64,000 nt of DNA, taken from assembly GCF_022884085.1 (NCBI RefSeq), contig NZ_JAGGCS010000006.1, positions 163,531 through 227,530 on the forward strand, written 5' to 3'. Position numbers and translations under genes: made by a program. The stretch comes from Paenirhizobium cremeum. Lineage in GTDB: Bacteria > Pseudomonadota > Alphaproteobacteria > Rhizobiales > Rhizobiaceae. A model generated the notes under the pieces. It made no database searches. It saw only the letters and a program-made list of their open reading frames with translations, and was not told the DNA's origin. Position 1 is the first letter of the stretch. Every line of letters begins with the position of its first letter. Of the stretch, positions 49,184 to 57,089 are shown one piece after another.

Positions 49184-50071
49184 TCAGGGAACCAGCAGCG
49201 TGCCGGCGCCGTGTTCGGTGAAGATTTCCAGCAGCACGGAATGGGCCGTCTTGCCGTTCAGGATGACGACGCCCTGAACGCCGGCATGGATGGCATCGAT
49301 GCAGGTCTCCACCTTCGGGATCATGCCGCCGGAAATGGTTCCGTCCTTGATGAGGGCACGCGCCTCGGCCACCGAGAGTTCCTTGATAAGTTCGCCCTGC
49401 TTGTTGAGTACGCCCGGCACGTCGGTGAGGAACAGCAGGCGGTCGGCGCGCAGCGCCCCGGCGATGGCGCCGGCGAAGGTGTCCGCATTGATGTTGTAGG
49501 TGTGGCCGTCACGGCCCGGCGCGACCGGAGCGATGACCGGGATCATTTCCGATTTTGCCAGAAGGTCGAGCAGCGTCCGGTCGACTTCCACGACCTCGCC
49601 GACAAAGCCGAGGTCGAGAACGCGCTCGATATTGGAGTCGGGATCGGTGACGGTCTTCTTGGCCTTTTCGGCGAAGACCATGTTGCCGTCCTTGCCGCAA
49701 AGGCCAATCGCCCATTCGCCAGTCTGGTTGATAAGCGCGACGATTTCCTTGTTGATCGAGCCGGCGAGCACCATCTCGACGATCTCGACGGTTTTCTGGT
49801 CGGTCACGCGCAGGCCGCCTTCGAACTTCGATTCGATGCCCATCTTGGTCAGCATGGCGCCGATCTGCGGGCCACCGCCGTGAACGACGATCGGGTTGAC
49901 GCCCGACTGCTTGAGCAGCGCGATATCCGCCGCGAACGCCTTGCCGAGCTCCGCATTCCCCATGGCGTGGCCGCCATATTTCACGACGATCGTCTTGTTT
50001 TCATAGCGCTGCATGAAGGGCAGGGCCTGGGCCAGAAGTTGCGCCTGGATTTCGCTATCGGAAGCCGTCAT
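49184..50071 (-). CDS. argB: acetylglutamate kinase
   Basis: Second enzyme of arginine biosynthesis, phosphorylating N-acetylglutamate; 295 aa. Signatures are [13 protein letters not shown] (about 27-39), [20 protein letters not shown] (about 62-81) and [18 protein letters not shown] (about 249-266). GAGGGT precedes the ATG. In related genomes argB lies next to ysxC; here a sigma/anti-sigma/fasciclin module and a duplication scar separate them by 3.5 kb. Confidence 0.96.
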   Translation of the reverse strand: MTASDSEIQAQLLAQALPFMQRYENKTIVVKYGGHAMGNAELGKAFAADIALLKQSGVNPIVVHGGGPQIGAMLTKMGIESKFEGGLRVTDQKTVEIVEMVLAGSINKEIVALINQTGEWAIGLCGKDGNMVFAEKAKKTVTDPDSNIERVLDLGFVGEVVEVDRTLLDLLAKSEMIPVIAPVAPGRDGHTYNINADTFAGAIAGALRADRLLFLTDVPGVLNKQGELIKELSVAEARALIKDGTISGGMIPKVETCIDAIHAGVQGVVILNGKTAHSVLLEIFTEHGAGTLLVP

Positions 50072-50202
50072 GGAATACCCTCGTCGTTGGATCGCGGCCT
50101 TTTAGCGCAAGATCGATCCCGATGGAATAATCCGGGAAAAGATAAGCGAGGTGGATGATCCGCCTATGACCAGTGGGCGTAATCCCCAGCAGAACAGAAA
50201 AA

Positions 50203-50226
50203 AACTGCACCCGGGCGGGGGCTGTC
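50203..50226 (+). promoter_or_regulatory. possible autoregulatory ECF promoter upstream of the sigma gene
   Basis: AACT (50203-50206), 16 bases, TGTC (50223-50226). The geometry is the same as the better candidate in front of the fasciclin gene (AACT-N16-CGTC). The expected transcript would begin inside the GGAGGAG ribosome-binding region, which weakens the call. Confidence 0.3.
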
Positions 50227-50249
50227 TGGAGGAGAGGGCCTGAAAGCCG

Positions 50250-50810
50250 ATGCCAAACGACGAGATCGCCGTATTGTTGAGCCGCGTGGCCCTTAAAGAC
50301 CGCGCTGCCTTTTCCATACTCTATAGCCGTTCATCGCCGAAACTCTTTGCCATCTGCCTGCGTATATTGCGAAACAGGGCCGACGCCGAGGAGGCGTTAC
50401 AGGATATATTCGTGAAGGTCTGGCAGCACGCCGAGACTTTCGCCTCGTCCGGCAATGGCGCCATGGGATGGCTGGCGGCGATCGCACGCTATCACTGCAT
50501 CGACCGTCTGAGGGTCCGCCGTCCGACGACAGAGGAACTGGAAACGGTCCTCGAGCTTGCCGACAGGGCGGCGAACCCCGAACAGAGCGCAGTGCTGCGC
50601 TCGGAAGGAAAGCGGATTGACACCTGTCTGCAAGCATTGGATCCTGATTGTGCGAGCGCGGTGAGGCATGCCTATGTGGAGGGATTGTCCTATCAGGAGC
50701 TTGCGGATCGGTTCTCGGTGCCGCTGAACACGATGCGGACATGGCTACGTCGCAGCCTGTTGAAATTGAGAGAGTGCATGGATGACCACGCCAGACCAGA
50801 GCAAGGGTGA
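50250..50810 (+). CDS. ECF-type RNA polymerase sigma factor (SigK/RpoE-like)
   Basis: Alternative sigma factor of 186 aa with only regions 2 and 4. Region 2 includes RADAEEALQDIFVKVWQHAE (about 42-61) and MGWLAAIARYHCIDRLRVRR; region 4 includes HAYVEGLSYQELADRFSVPL (about 140-159) and NTMRTWLRRSLLKLRECM. It is directly followed by its probable anti-sigma gene, which overlaps it by 29 bases. The downstream fasciclin gene makes the set resemble mycobacterial sigK-rskA-mpt70/83. A decayed second copy of its 3' end is found at 52527-52711. Candidate promoters share an AACT-N16-(C/T)GTC pattern. Confidence 0.9.
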   Translation: MPNDEIAVLLSRVALKDRAAFSILYSRSSPKLFAICLRILRNRADAEEALQDIFVKVWQHAETFASSGNGAMGWLAAIARYHCIDRLRVRRPTTEELETVLELADRAANPEQSAVLRSEGKRIDTCLQALDPDCASAVRHAYVEGLSYQELADRFSVPLNTMRTWLRRSLLKLRECMDDHARPEQG

Positions 50811-51504
50811 CCGCTCGCGAGAAGAAGTCCTCGCTGGCGAATATGTGCTCGGCGTTCTCGGCGTCGAGGACCGCCTTAAGGTGGAGGAGCGGCTGCGCCA
50901 CGATCGCACCTTCGCTGCCATCGTGCGCCGCTGGGAAGACAATCTTTCGCAGTTCAACGACGATTACGGTATGGAACTGCCGCCCGAGGCGCTGTTTGCC
51001 AGGATCGAGGGGCGATTGTTCAGGGAACCGCCGAAGAGCGCCTGGACCTCCGTCCTCGGGACCCTGTGGAACTCGCTCGCTCTCTGGCGTGGCCTTGCTT
51101 TCGCCGGCGTGGTTGTCGCGGCGGTTGTCGCCGGGACGGAAGCCGGTCTGTGGGACAGGCCCGCGGGTGGGCCTCCGTTGGTTGCCGAACTTGCTGGCAA
51201 GGACAGTGTCATCAGTCTGGTCGCGCGTTATGACAGCGGATCGGGCAGGCTACAGGTGAGGCCGGTTGCGACCGGCGAGCGCCAGCAGAAATCGTTGGAG
51301 CTTTGGCTGATCGAGGGCGATATGGCACCCCGCTCGCTCGGTGTCCTTCCACAGACGGGGGAGGGCGAGATCATCGTTCCTGACAGCCTCCGGGACCGTT
51401 TCGCCGAAGGAGTCGTGCTTGCTGTCAGCCTCGAGCCGTTTGGCGGCTCTCCGACCGGCCAGGCCACCGGTCCGGTCATTGCCCTCGGACCCGCCCATCT
51501 CTGA
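50782..51504 (+). CDS. RskA-type transmembrane anti-sigma factor
   Basis: Single-pass membrane protein of 240 aa. The cytoplasmic N-terminal domain (about 1-80; EEVLAGEYVLGVLGVEDRLK, RRWEDNLSQF) should hold the sigma factor; the membrane segment is at about 98-120; the periplasmic C-terminal domain contains KSLELWLIEGDMAPRSLGVL and QTGEGEIIVPDSL, typical of anti-sigma-K (RskA). The start lies inside the sigma gene (29-base overlap), indicating tightly coupled synthesis. In Mycobacterium such proteins are released by regulated proteolysis; the trigger here is unknown. A second related copy lies 1.2 kb downstream. Confidence 0.9.
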   Translation: MTTPDQSKGDRSREEVLAGEYVLGVLGVEDRLKVEERLRHDRTFAAIVRRWEDNLSQFNDDYGMELPPEALFARIEGRLFREPPKSAWTSVLGTLWNSLALWRGLAFAGVVVAAVVAGTEAGLWDRPAGGPPLVAELAGKDSVISLVARYDSGSGRLQVRPVATGERQQKSLELWLIEGDMAPRSLGVLPQTGEGEIIVPDSLRDRFAEGVVLAVSLEPFGGSPTGQATGPVIALGPAHL

Positions 51505-51578
51505 TGGGCTCTTGCTGCGCGAAAACTCTCTTTTCGTTTCAGTGACTTGAGTTTTTTCCGATCTTTTGGCTGCTCTCT

Positions 51579-51604
51579 GAAACTTTTTTCGCCGACCTCT
51601 CGTC
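51579..51604 (+). promoter_or_regulatory. candidate ECF-sigma promoter for the fasciclin gene
   Basis: GAAACT (51579-51584) and CGTC (51601-51604) with 16 bases between, a form typical of group-IV sigma promoters (GAAC...CGTC). It lies 99 bases upstream of the fasciclin start, in a gene-free stretch (51505-51702). The adjacent sigma factor is the obvious candidate. Confidence 0.5.
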
Positions 51605-51702
51605 CCTTGTCGTGTTCCCGATATCGGGATCAAAACAGCCGCCCGGATGGCAATTCTGCCGCCGAGGACGGATCGAGAACACAAGGACAGAGGAAAACCG
51701 AA

Positions 51703-52260
51703 ATGTTCAAGACCACTCTTCGCCCGCTCACCCTTGCCGCCGCACTCGCAGTCGGTACCGTGGCCGCCCACGCCGAAAACCCCATGGTCGGCGGTGCAGC
51801 CATGTATGCAGACAAGAACATTGTCGAGAATGCCGCCAACTCCAAGGATCACACGACCCTGGTCGCCGCCGTGAAGGCTGCTGGCCTGGTCGAAACCCTG
51901 TCCGGCGCTGGCCCGTTCACGGTCTTTGCTCCGGTCAACGCCGCCTTCGATGCCCTGCCGGCAGGCACGGTCGATACGCTGCTGAAGCCTGAGAATAAGG
52001 AACAACTGACCAAGGTACTGACCTGCCATGTCGTGGCAGCCGAAGCCATGTCGTCCGCCGTTGCCAAGATGATCGCCGATGAGGGCGGCAGCCATGCGGT
52101 CAAGACCGTTGGCGGCTGCACGCTGAAGGCCAAGATGGACGGCGACAAGATCACCCTCACTGACGAAAACGGCGGTGTGGCGACTGTCACGATTGCCGAC
52201 GTCAAGCAATCGAACGGCGTCATCCACGTGATCGACAAGGTCCTGTTGCCGAAGGCTTGA
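51703..52260 (+). CDS. secreted fasciclin (FAS1) domain protein
   Basis: Exported protein of 185 aa. Residues 1-24 are a signal peptide ending AAHA. One FAS1 domain spans about 38-183, with H1 motif TVFAPVNAAFDALPAGTVDT and H2 region GVIHVIDKVLLPKA, and the YH-like VLTCHVVAAEAM between. Cysteines occur at CHVV and GGCTLK. FAS1 domains mediate adhesion; related rhizobial proteins (for example Nex18) are induced in symbiosis. The ATG at 51703 has AGAGGA upstream. Placement after sigma and RskA-like genes matches MPT70/MPT83 of mycobacteria. No copy of this gene exists in the duplicated segment downstream. Confidence 0.9.
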   Translation: MFKTTLRPLTLAAALAVGTVAAHAENPMVGGAAMYADKNIVENAANSKDHTTLVAAVKAAGLVETLSGAGPFTVFAPVNAAFDALPAGTVDTLLKPENKEQLTKVLTCHVVAAEAMSSAVAKMIADEGGSHAVKTVGGCTLKAKMDGDKITLTDENGGVATVTIADVKQSNGVIHVIDKVLLPKA

Positions 52261-52274
52261 AGATCAAGCCGCTG

Positions 52275-52293
52275 GCCCCGCCTCTGGCGGGGC
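52275..52293. terminator. hairpin after fasciclin gene, probable terminator
   Basis: GCCCCGCC (52275-52282), loop TCT, GGCGGGGC (52286-52293), 15 bases after the fasciclin stop. The stem is strong but no thymine run follows. Confidence 0.5.
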
Positions 52294-52316
52294 TCCAGAA
52301 GGCCGGGCCCACTGCG

Positions 52317-52403
52317 TCAGGTGGCCTGGCCGATGGCCTTGAGGATTGCCGCGCGCAAATCCTCGAGGCCATTTCCTTTTTCCGAGGAGGTGGCAGCGAC
52401 GAA
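52317..52403 (-). pseudogene. remnant of the ysxC (engB) 3' end
   Basis: Read on the minus strand this stretch encodes [20 protein letters not shown] and then LKAIGQAT plus a stop. It matches the C-terminus of the intact YsxC at 53547-53630 ([20 protein letters not shown], then VETVS and stop). Homology stops abruptly near 52404. The fragment is about 28 codons, has no start and cannot encode a GTPase. It is the left part of a duplication junction; the next block is a fragment of the argB 5' region. Confidence 0.8.
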
Positions 52404-52414
52404 AAGACAGGTGG

Positions 52415-52480
52415 CAAGCCGTCATGGAATACCATCGTCGCTGGATCTCGGCCTTCCAGTGCAAGATCGATCCCGATGGG
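52415..52480 (-). pseudogene. remnant of the argB 5' end and leader
   Basis: This stretch repeats the argB translation start and upstream leader (compare about 50060-50125). Both contain AAGCCGTCATGGAATACC and, further on, GCAAGATCGATCCCGATGG, and the bases between match closely (roughly nine in ten by eye). Only the first three codons of argB are kept, so it cannot encode an enzyme. Together with the ysxC fragment immediately to its left it marks the breakpoint of a tandem duplication. Confidence 0.85.
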
Positions 52481-52526
52481 TAGTGGGGCTCTTATCGCCG
52501 GGTCCGTTCAATAAACCTCGATCCCC
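52481..52526. other. unassigned spacer inside the duplication scar
   Basis: Sequence between the argB remnant and the sigma remnant. It shows no clear match to either parent by eye and covers the place where about 0.45 kb of the sigma gene's promoter and 5' part should be. I interpret it as deletion-joint sequence. Confidence 0.4.
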
Positions 52527-52711
52527 GTGGAACGAAAGCGGATTGACACTCGTATATAAGCGATAGATCCTGATGCTGTGTACGCGGGGAGGCGTGCCGA
52601 TGAGGAGGAGCTCTCATATCCGGACCGATGGGACGGCGTGGCGTGCCGTAGGGGATGGTGTGCGCTCGTGGCTGCGTTGCAGCCTTTTGATCGTGGGGGA
52701 GGAGGGCATGC
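52527..52711 (+). pseudogene. decayed 3' fragment of a second ECF sigma gene
   Basis: Aligns base by base with the last ~200 bases of the intact sigma gene (about 50600-50784): both have GAAAGCGGATTGACAC, then GATCCTGAT, the GAGG..TGCC..ATG block, and the TGGCT.CGT.GCAGCCT.TTGA block near the end. In the frame of the intact gene it reads RKRIDTRI and then a stop (TAA) at 52557-52559, followed by frame disruptions through the region-4 helix-turn-helix. Region 2 is missing altogether. It is therefore a pseudogene directly in front of the intact second anti-sigma gene. Confidence 0.82.
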
Positions 52712-53437
52712 ATGACGATACCGCACAAGAGCAAGGGTGATCGTTCGCGGGATGAGGTCCTTGCGGGCGAATATGTGCTCGGCGTCCTCGGGAGCGAGGA
52801 ACGGCTGAATGTGGAGGAACGACTGCGCGGCGATCGCCTGTTTGCAGCCATGGTTCGCCGCTGGGAGGATAATCTCCTGCAACTCGATACGGCCAATGGC
52901 GCCGAGGTGCCGCCGGAAATGCTGCTCTCGAAGATGGAAGGCCTTCCGTGGCCCCCCCGCCGGCGCCGGGGGTCGGTGGCGGGCATTGTTTTTGCCTTCT
53001 GGTCTTCGCTTCCCTTCTGGCGTGGCATCGGGCTCGCCGTGCTTGGCACCTTCGCGCTTTATCTCTGTCTCGAGGCTGGCGCCGACATGCGCCCCGGCCC
53101 CGGTCAGCCCATGGCCCTTCGCTCGGTTGGCGGCGATGGGGCCATAAACCTGGTCGCCCATTATGACGATGTTTCGGGGCGCTTGCAGGTGACGCCAGCG
53201 GTGGTCGGCGGCGGCGGCAAGAAATCGCTCCAGCTATGGTTGGTCGGAGAAAAGGAGGAACCGCGCTCGCTCGGCGTTCTGCCGCAGACCGGAGAAAGCG
53301 AGATTGTCGTTCCCCCGGAATTGCGAAACCGGCTTCTCGAAGGAGCGAGCCTTGCCTTCAGTGCCGAGCCCCTTGGAGGCTCCTCCTCGGGCAAGGCGAG
53401 CGGACCCGTCATGGCTCTGGGCTTGGCGCATCCCTGA
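52712..53437 (+). CDS. second RskA-type anti-sigma factor, orphaned
   Basis: Paralogue of the anti-sigma gene at 50782, 241 aa and intact. The sigma-binding N-terminus is well kept (SKGDRSRDEVLAGEYVLGVL; RRWEDNLLQL), as is the periplasmic end (KSLQLWLVGEKEEPRSLGVL; QTGESEIVVP), whereas the membrane region and linkers (about 80-140) have drifted. GGAGGAGGG stands five bases before the ATG. Its cognate sigma copy upstream is broken, so if expressed it could act on the remaining sigma factor or another one. No fasciclin gene follows; the bases after its stop resemble those after the first anti-sigma gene for about 30 bases. Confidence 0.85.
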   Translation: MTIPHKSKGDRSRDEVLAGEYVLGVLGSEERLNVEERLRGDRLFAAMVRRWEDNLLQLDTANGAEVPPEMLLSKMEGLPWPPRRRRGSVAGIVFAFWSSLPFWRGIGLAVLGTFALYLCLEAGADMRPGPGQPMALRSVGGDGAINLVAHYDDVSGRLQVTPAVVGGGGKKSLQLWLVGEKEEPRSLGVLPQTGESEIVVPPELRNRLLEGASLAFSAEPLGGSSSGKASGPVMALGLAHP

Positions 53438-53546
53438 GATGTCCTAGGGCCTGCCGCGCAAAACTGTTCGGCTGTCCTGCGCGCGAAATTGCGTGACAAC
53501 AGGGAAATAGGGCTTTGAATGCGCGTCCGTTCTTGCCGGGAATGCT

Positions 53547-54197
53547 CTAGCTGACGGTCTCTACGATTGCCGCGCGCAGCTCTTCGAGACCGTTGCCCTT
53601 TTCGGATGAGGTGGCGAGGACGAAGGGGTATGCGGCCGGCCTCTTCCTGATCTTGTCGAGCGTTTCCGCGACAAGCCGCGGCACGCCGGCCTCCTTGATC
53701 TTGTCCGTCTTGGTCAGAACGATCTGGTAGGAAACCGCGGCCTTGTCGAGCAGGTCGAGAACTTCGTCGTCATTCTTCTTGAGGCCGTGACGAGCATCGA
53801 TCAGCACATAGACGCGCTTGAGGGTCGCGCGGCCGCGCAGGTAATCGAAGACGAGCTTGGTCCATGCATCGACCTGTTCCTTCGGCGCCTGGGCATAGCC
53901 ATAGCCGGGCATATCGACAAGAGCCATCGGCGGCAGGTCGCCTGCCTCGCCGGAATACCCGTCGGGAACGAAATAATTGAGTTCCTGGGTACGGCCGGGC
54001 GTGTTCGAGGTGCGGGCAAGTCCCTTCTGCCCGGTCAGCGCATTGATGAGCGACGACTTGCCGACATTGGAGCGGCCGGCGAATGCGACCTCGAGCGGTC
54101 CTTCCGGCGGCAGGAACTTCATCGAGGGTACGCCGCGGATGAAGATCCACGGACGACCGAACAGGGGCTGTTCGCCGGCTGGCAATTTGGCTGTCAT
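53547..54197 (-). CDS. ysxC: ribosome-biogenesis GTPase YsxC/EngB
   Basis: Essential-type GTPase of 216 aa needed for 50S assembly. G1 is [14 protein letters not shown] (about 41-54), G2 [15 protein letters not shown]3 [13 protein letters not shown]4 TKTDKI and G5 [10 protein letters not shown] start at the ATG at 54197, with GGAGAGG upstream; the open frame extends far beyond as shadow. Transcribed in the same direction as rpmH-rnpA-yidC, but a terminator intervenes after yidC. A fragment of its 3' end is duplicated at 52317-52403. Confidence 0.95.
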   Translation of the reverse strand: MTAKLPAGEQPLFGRPWIFIRGVPSMKFLPPEGPLEVAFAGRSNVGKSSLINALTGQKGLARTSNTPGRTQELNYFVPDGYSGEAGDLPPMALVDMPGYGYAQAPKEQVDAWTKLVFDYLRGRATLKRVYVLIDARHGLKKNDDEVLDLLDKAAVSYQIVLTKTDKIKEAGVPRLVAETLDKIRKRPAAYPFVLATSSEKGNGLEELRAAIVETVS

Positions 54198-54251
54198 GGG
54201 CGTCGCCTCTCCCGGTGTGTTGATCGGTCCGTATACTCGCAAGATCCTTAC

Positions 54252-54284
54252 AAAAAAAGCCCCGGACGAACCGGGGCTTTTCCG
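54252..54284 (-). terminator. rho-independent terminator after yidC
   Basis: AAAAGCCCCGG (54255-54265), loop ACGAA, CCGGGGCTTTT (54271-54281): an 11-pair stem. Read on the minus strand it lies just after the yidC stop and is followed by seven uridines (54258-54252). Confidence 0.9.
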
Positions 54285-54286
54285 TC

Positions 54287-56095
54287 TTACTTGGTTTCGG
54301 CCGGTTTTCGTTTGAACATGCCCTTCAGATTGTCGAACAGCTCTACCTTGACGCCGTGGCGTTTCATGATGATCGCCTGCTGCAGGATCGAAAGCGTATT
54401 GTTCCAGGCCCAGTAGATGACGAGACCTGCGGGGAAGGTGCCGAGCATGAAGGTGAAGATCAGCGGCATCCAGTTGAACAGCATCGCCTGCGTCGGGTCC
54501 GGGGGCGTCGGGTTCATGCGCATTTGCAGGAACATGGTAATGCCCATGATGATCGGCCAGATGCCGAGATGCAGGAAGGTTGGCGCCTCGAACGGCAACA
54601 GGCCGAACAGGTTGACGAAGGTCGTCGGATCGGGAGCGGAAAGGTCCTGGATCCAGCCGAAGAACGGCGCATGCCGCATCTCGATGGTAACGTAGATCAC
54701 CTTGTAGAGCGCGAAGAACACCGGGATCTGCAGGAGCACCGGCCAGCAACCGGCCACCGGATTGATCTTCTCGGTGCGGTAAAGCTCCATCATCGCCTGC
54801 TGCAGGCCCATCTTGTCGTCGCCGAACTTGGCCTTCAGCTCTTCCATCTTCGGCTGCACGCGCTTCATGTTGGCCATGGAGGCATACTGCTTGCTGGCGA
54901 GCGGGAAGAAGATCAGCTTGACCACGATTGTGGTCAGCAGGATCGCGACGCCGAAATTGCCCACCAGACGATAGAAATAATCCATCATCTTGAACATCGG
55001 CTTGGTGATGAAATAGAACCAGCCCCAGTCGATCATCAGATCGAATTTCGGGATAGCATAGGTCGCTTCATAGCTGTCGATGACCGGAACTTCCTTGGCC
55101 CCGGCAAAAACCAACTGCTTGACGCTCGCGCTCTGACCGGGAGCCACGGAAACCGCGGCGTTCTTGTAGTCGGCCTGGAAGCGGGGCTGCCCGTCGGTGA
55201 AATGCGAGAAGCGCGACTCGTAGCTCAGCGTTTGCTGCGGCACGAGGGCGGCCGCCCAGTACTTGTCGGTAATGCCGAGCCAGCCGCCGGTCGCGGCTTC
55301 GTTGGCGACGGCTTCCTTCTCGATGTTCGAGTACTTGTCCTCGGTGAGGCCGTTGTCGGCGCCGATAACGCCGAGGAAGCCCTCATGCAGGACGTACACG
55401 GAAGGCGTCGAGGGTTTGTTGTAGCGCGTTATGCGGCCATAAGGGGCGACGTCGAGGGCTGCCGCACCGGCATTGGTGATCGTGTCCTCGACCGTGAACA
55501 TGTAGCGGTCGTCGACGGAAATCTTGCGCTGGAAGGTGAGGCCGGCCTCATTGGTGAAGGAAAGAGTAACCGGCGTCGTCTGGGTCAGCTTGTCGCCCTC
55601 GGCCAGCGTCCAGACAGTCGAGGGCCCCGGAGCAGCACCTGCGCCCGCGCCGGCGATGTAGCCGAGCTCGGCGAAATAACCGTCCTTGGTATCGGCCGGG
55701 TTGAAGAGTGTAATGATCGGGCTCGTAGGGTCCACGGTTTCGCGATATCCCTTGAGCTTCAGGTCGTCGAAACGGGCACCGGCGAGATTGATCGAGCCGG
55801 AAAGGGCGGGCGTATCGATGACCACCCGCGTCGATTTTGCGAGCGCTGCTTCACGATCGAGCCCCCCGGTGGCCGGCGCCGTGCTTCCCGGAAGCGTCCC
55901 GCTGACGGTGCCGGGTGTGGAGGCGGCGGTGTTCTGGTTTGCGGCGGGTGCGGTCTTGGCCTGTTCGGCGATCCGGGCCTGCTCTGCCTGGCGCTGCGCC
56001 TCGATCCTCGGATTCATGATGAAGAACTGCCATCCGAAGACGATCAGCACGGACAGAGCAATCGCGATGATGTAATTGCGGTTGTTTTGCATCAT
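54287..56095 (-). CDS. yidC: membrane protein insertase YidC
   Basis: Inserts and folds inner-membrane proteins, alone or with SecYEG; 602 aa. TM1 is at about 8-27 ([20 protein letters not shown]), followed by an Ala/Pro/Thr-rich stretch and the large periplasmic beta domain (about 85-345). The 60KD_IMP domain then carries five membrane segments (about 360-585), with the hydrophilic-groove arginine in the [20 protein letters not shown] region. Two ATG codons (56095 and 56092) are possible; the first overlaps the rnpA stop as ATGA. Order rpmH-rnpA-yidC is conserved, although here no yidD is present between them. Confidence 0.96.
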   Translation of the reverse strand: MMQNNRNYIIAIALSVLIVFGWQFFIMNPRIEAQRQAEQARIAEQAKTAPAANQNTAASTPGTVSGTLPGSTAPATGGLDREAALAKSTRVVIDTPALSGSINLAGARFDDLKLKGYRETVDPTSPIITLFNPADTKDGYFAELGYIAGAGAGAAPGPSTVWTLAEGDKLTQTTPVTLSFTNEAGLTFQRKISVDDRYMFTVEDTITNAGAAALDVAPYGRITRYNKPSTPSVYVLHEGFLGVIGADNGLTEDKYSNIEKEAVANEAATGGWLGITDKYWAAALVPQQTLSYESRFSHFTDGQPRFQADYKNAAVSVAPGQSASVKQLVFAGAKEVPVIDSYEATYAIPKFDLMIDWGWFYFITKPMFKMMDYFYRLVGNFGVAILLTTIVVKLIFFPLASKQYASMANMKRVQPKMEELKAKFGDDKMGLQQAMMELYRTEKINPVAGCWPVLLQIPVFFALYKVIYVTIEMRHAPFFGWIQDLSAPDPTTFVNLFGLLPFEAPTFLHLGIWPIIMGITMFLQMRMNPTPPDPTQAMLFNWMPLIFTFMLGTFPAGLVIYWAWNNTLSILQQAIIMKRHGVKVELFDNLKGMFKRKPAETK

Positions 56096-56481
56096 TCTTT
56101 CCTGGAATCGGTCGCGGAGGACCGAGCGTTTCTTGGTTTGGCCTTGATCCTGTCGGCCAATTGCGCGGCAAGCTGCTGGAAGGGGGCGTTCAGCACGTCC
56201 CTCCGGGCGACAACCACATAGTCATGTCCGGGCTGCATTGCAAACGCTGCGTTCAGCCGCACGGCCTCCTTGAGGCGGCGGCGCATGCGATTCCGCTCGA
56301 CGGCGTTTCCATGTTTCTTGGTGACGGTAAAGCCGACGCGGGCCTCGCTGTCGGGCGCCTTGCGATCGAGAACCTCGAGCAGGAACAGGCTTCCCCTGCG
56401 TTTCTCTCCTGCGCGGACCGCAAGGAACTGCGGCCGGCTTTTCAGCCGCCCGACAGATTTCTTGTCTTTGGGAGCAGTCAT
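56092..56481 (-). CDS. rnpA: ribonuclease P protein component
   Basis: Protein subunit of RNase P, 129 aa. The basic RNR motif is [18 protein letters not shown] (about 60-77), preceded by [11 protein letters not shown]. It binds the catalytic RNA and the tRNA 5' leader. It begins 32 bases after rpmH and its stop overlaps the yidC start, so the three genes are probably co-transcribed. Confidence 0.93.
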   Translation of the reverse strand: MTAPKDKKSVGRLKSRPQFLAVRAGEKRRGSLFLLEVLDRKAPDSEARVGFTVTKKHGNAVERNRMRRRLKEAVRLNAAFAMQPGHDYVVVARRDVLNAPFQQLAAQLADRIKAKPRNARSSATDSRKE

Positions 56482-56513
56482 TCGCCCGGCTCTCTCAACG
56501 GGCCGGCCCGGCC

Positions 56514-56648
56514 TTAGGCCGAGAGACGCTTGCGACCGCGGGCGCGGCGGGCTGCGATGACCTTGCGGCCGCCGGTGGTGGCGATACGTGCACGGAAGCC
56601 GTGACGGCGCTTGCGGACAAGCTTGGAGGGTTGGTAGGTACGCTTCAT
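56514..56648 (-). CDS. rpmH: 50S ribosomal protein L34
   Basis: Ribosomal protein of 44 aa, the exact family length. It starts [20 protein letters not shown] and ends [11 protein letters not shown], with 17 Arg/Lys residues in 44. It lies directly upstream of rnpA on the same strand, the usual arrangement. The ribosome-binding site is weak. The 441 bases between its start and the next gene (56649-57089) show no further gene or hairpin I can support; they must hold its promoter and that of the divergent chemoreceptor. Confidence 0.97.
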   Translation of the reverse strand: MKRTYQPSKLVRKRRHGFRARIATTGGRKVIAARRARGRKRLSA

Positions 56649-57089
56649 TTATTTAATACCGCGGTGTGCGGCCCTTCTTGGGTTTGCATTGCTGCAAGAG
56701 CGTTGGATTGAGCGCACGGCAGACACCCGTCGGTACGGGCAGGTCGAGCCGAACGTGCGCGGCTTATAGGTGCGAAAGGCGCCTGAGTCAATTCCGGAGC
56801 CGTCTTCGCCTTGATTTGTAGGCCCTGCAAAAAATCGCAGTCATTTGTTAACTTTTCGGACCCGGCCGGTCGGGGGCGGGAATCTTGCTTTTCGTCAATA
56901 ATGGGCGGGATCGGTCCGCCGCGTGCATGAAGGTCTCATCGAGCGACGGATTTTGCGTCAATCATGCGCGTCGGAGAGGTGAAAAATCGAAAATTCCTCG
57001 CTGCAACAGTTCGTTAACGAGCATATTCTACTTTAGTAAAAATGTAGGGGTCTTCGCAGACGCCCGTCGAGGCCATCAGGGAGAGGTTC

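Noticed and set aside
52257-52514. 85-codon open frame after the fasciclin gene
   Set aside because: It runs across the ysxC and argB remnants in an unrelated frame and has no ribosome-binding site; the stretch is explained by the duplication scar.
54356-56221. 621-codon open frame on + opposite yidC
   Set aside because: It is antisense shadow of yidC and rnpA; composition is rich in His, Gln, Arg and Glu without any family motif, as expected for the reverse of a G+C-rich gene.
56649-57089. replication origin next to rpmH-rnpA
   Set aside because: In many bacteria dnaA-rpmH marks oriC, but no dnaA gene and no cluster of TTATCCACA-like boxes is visible here, and rhizobial chromosomal origins usually lie near hemE.
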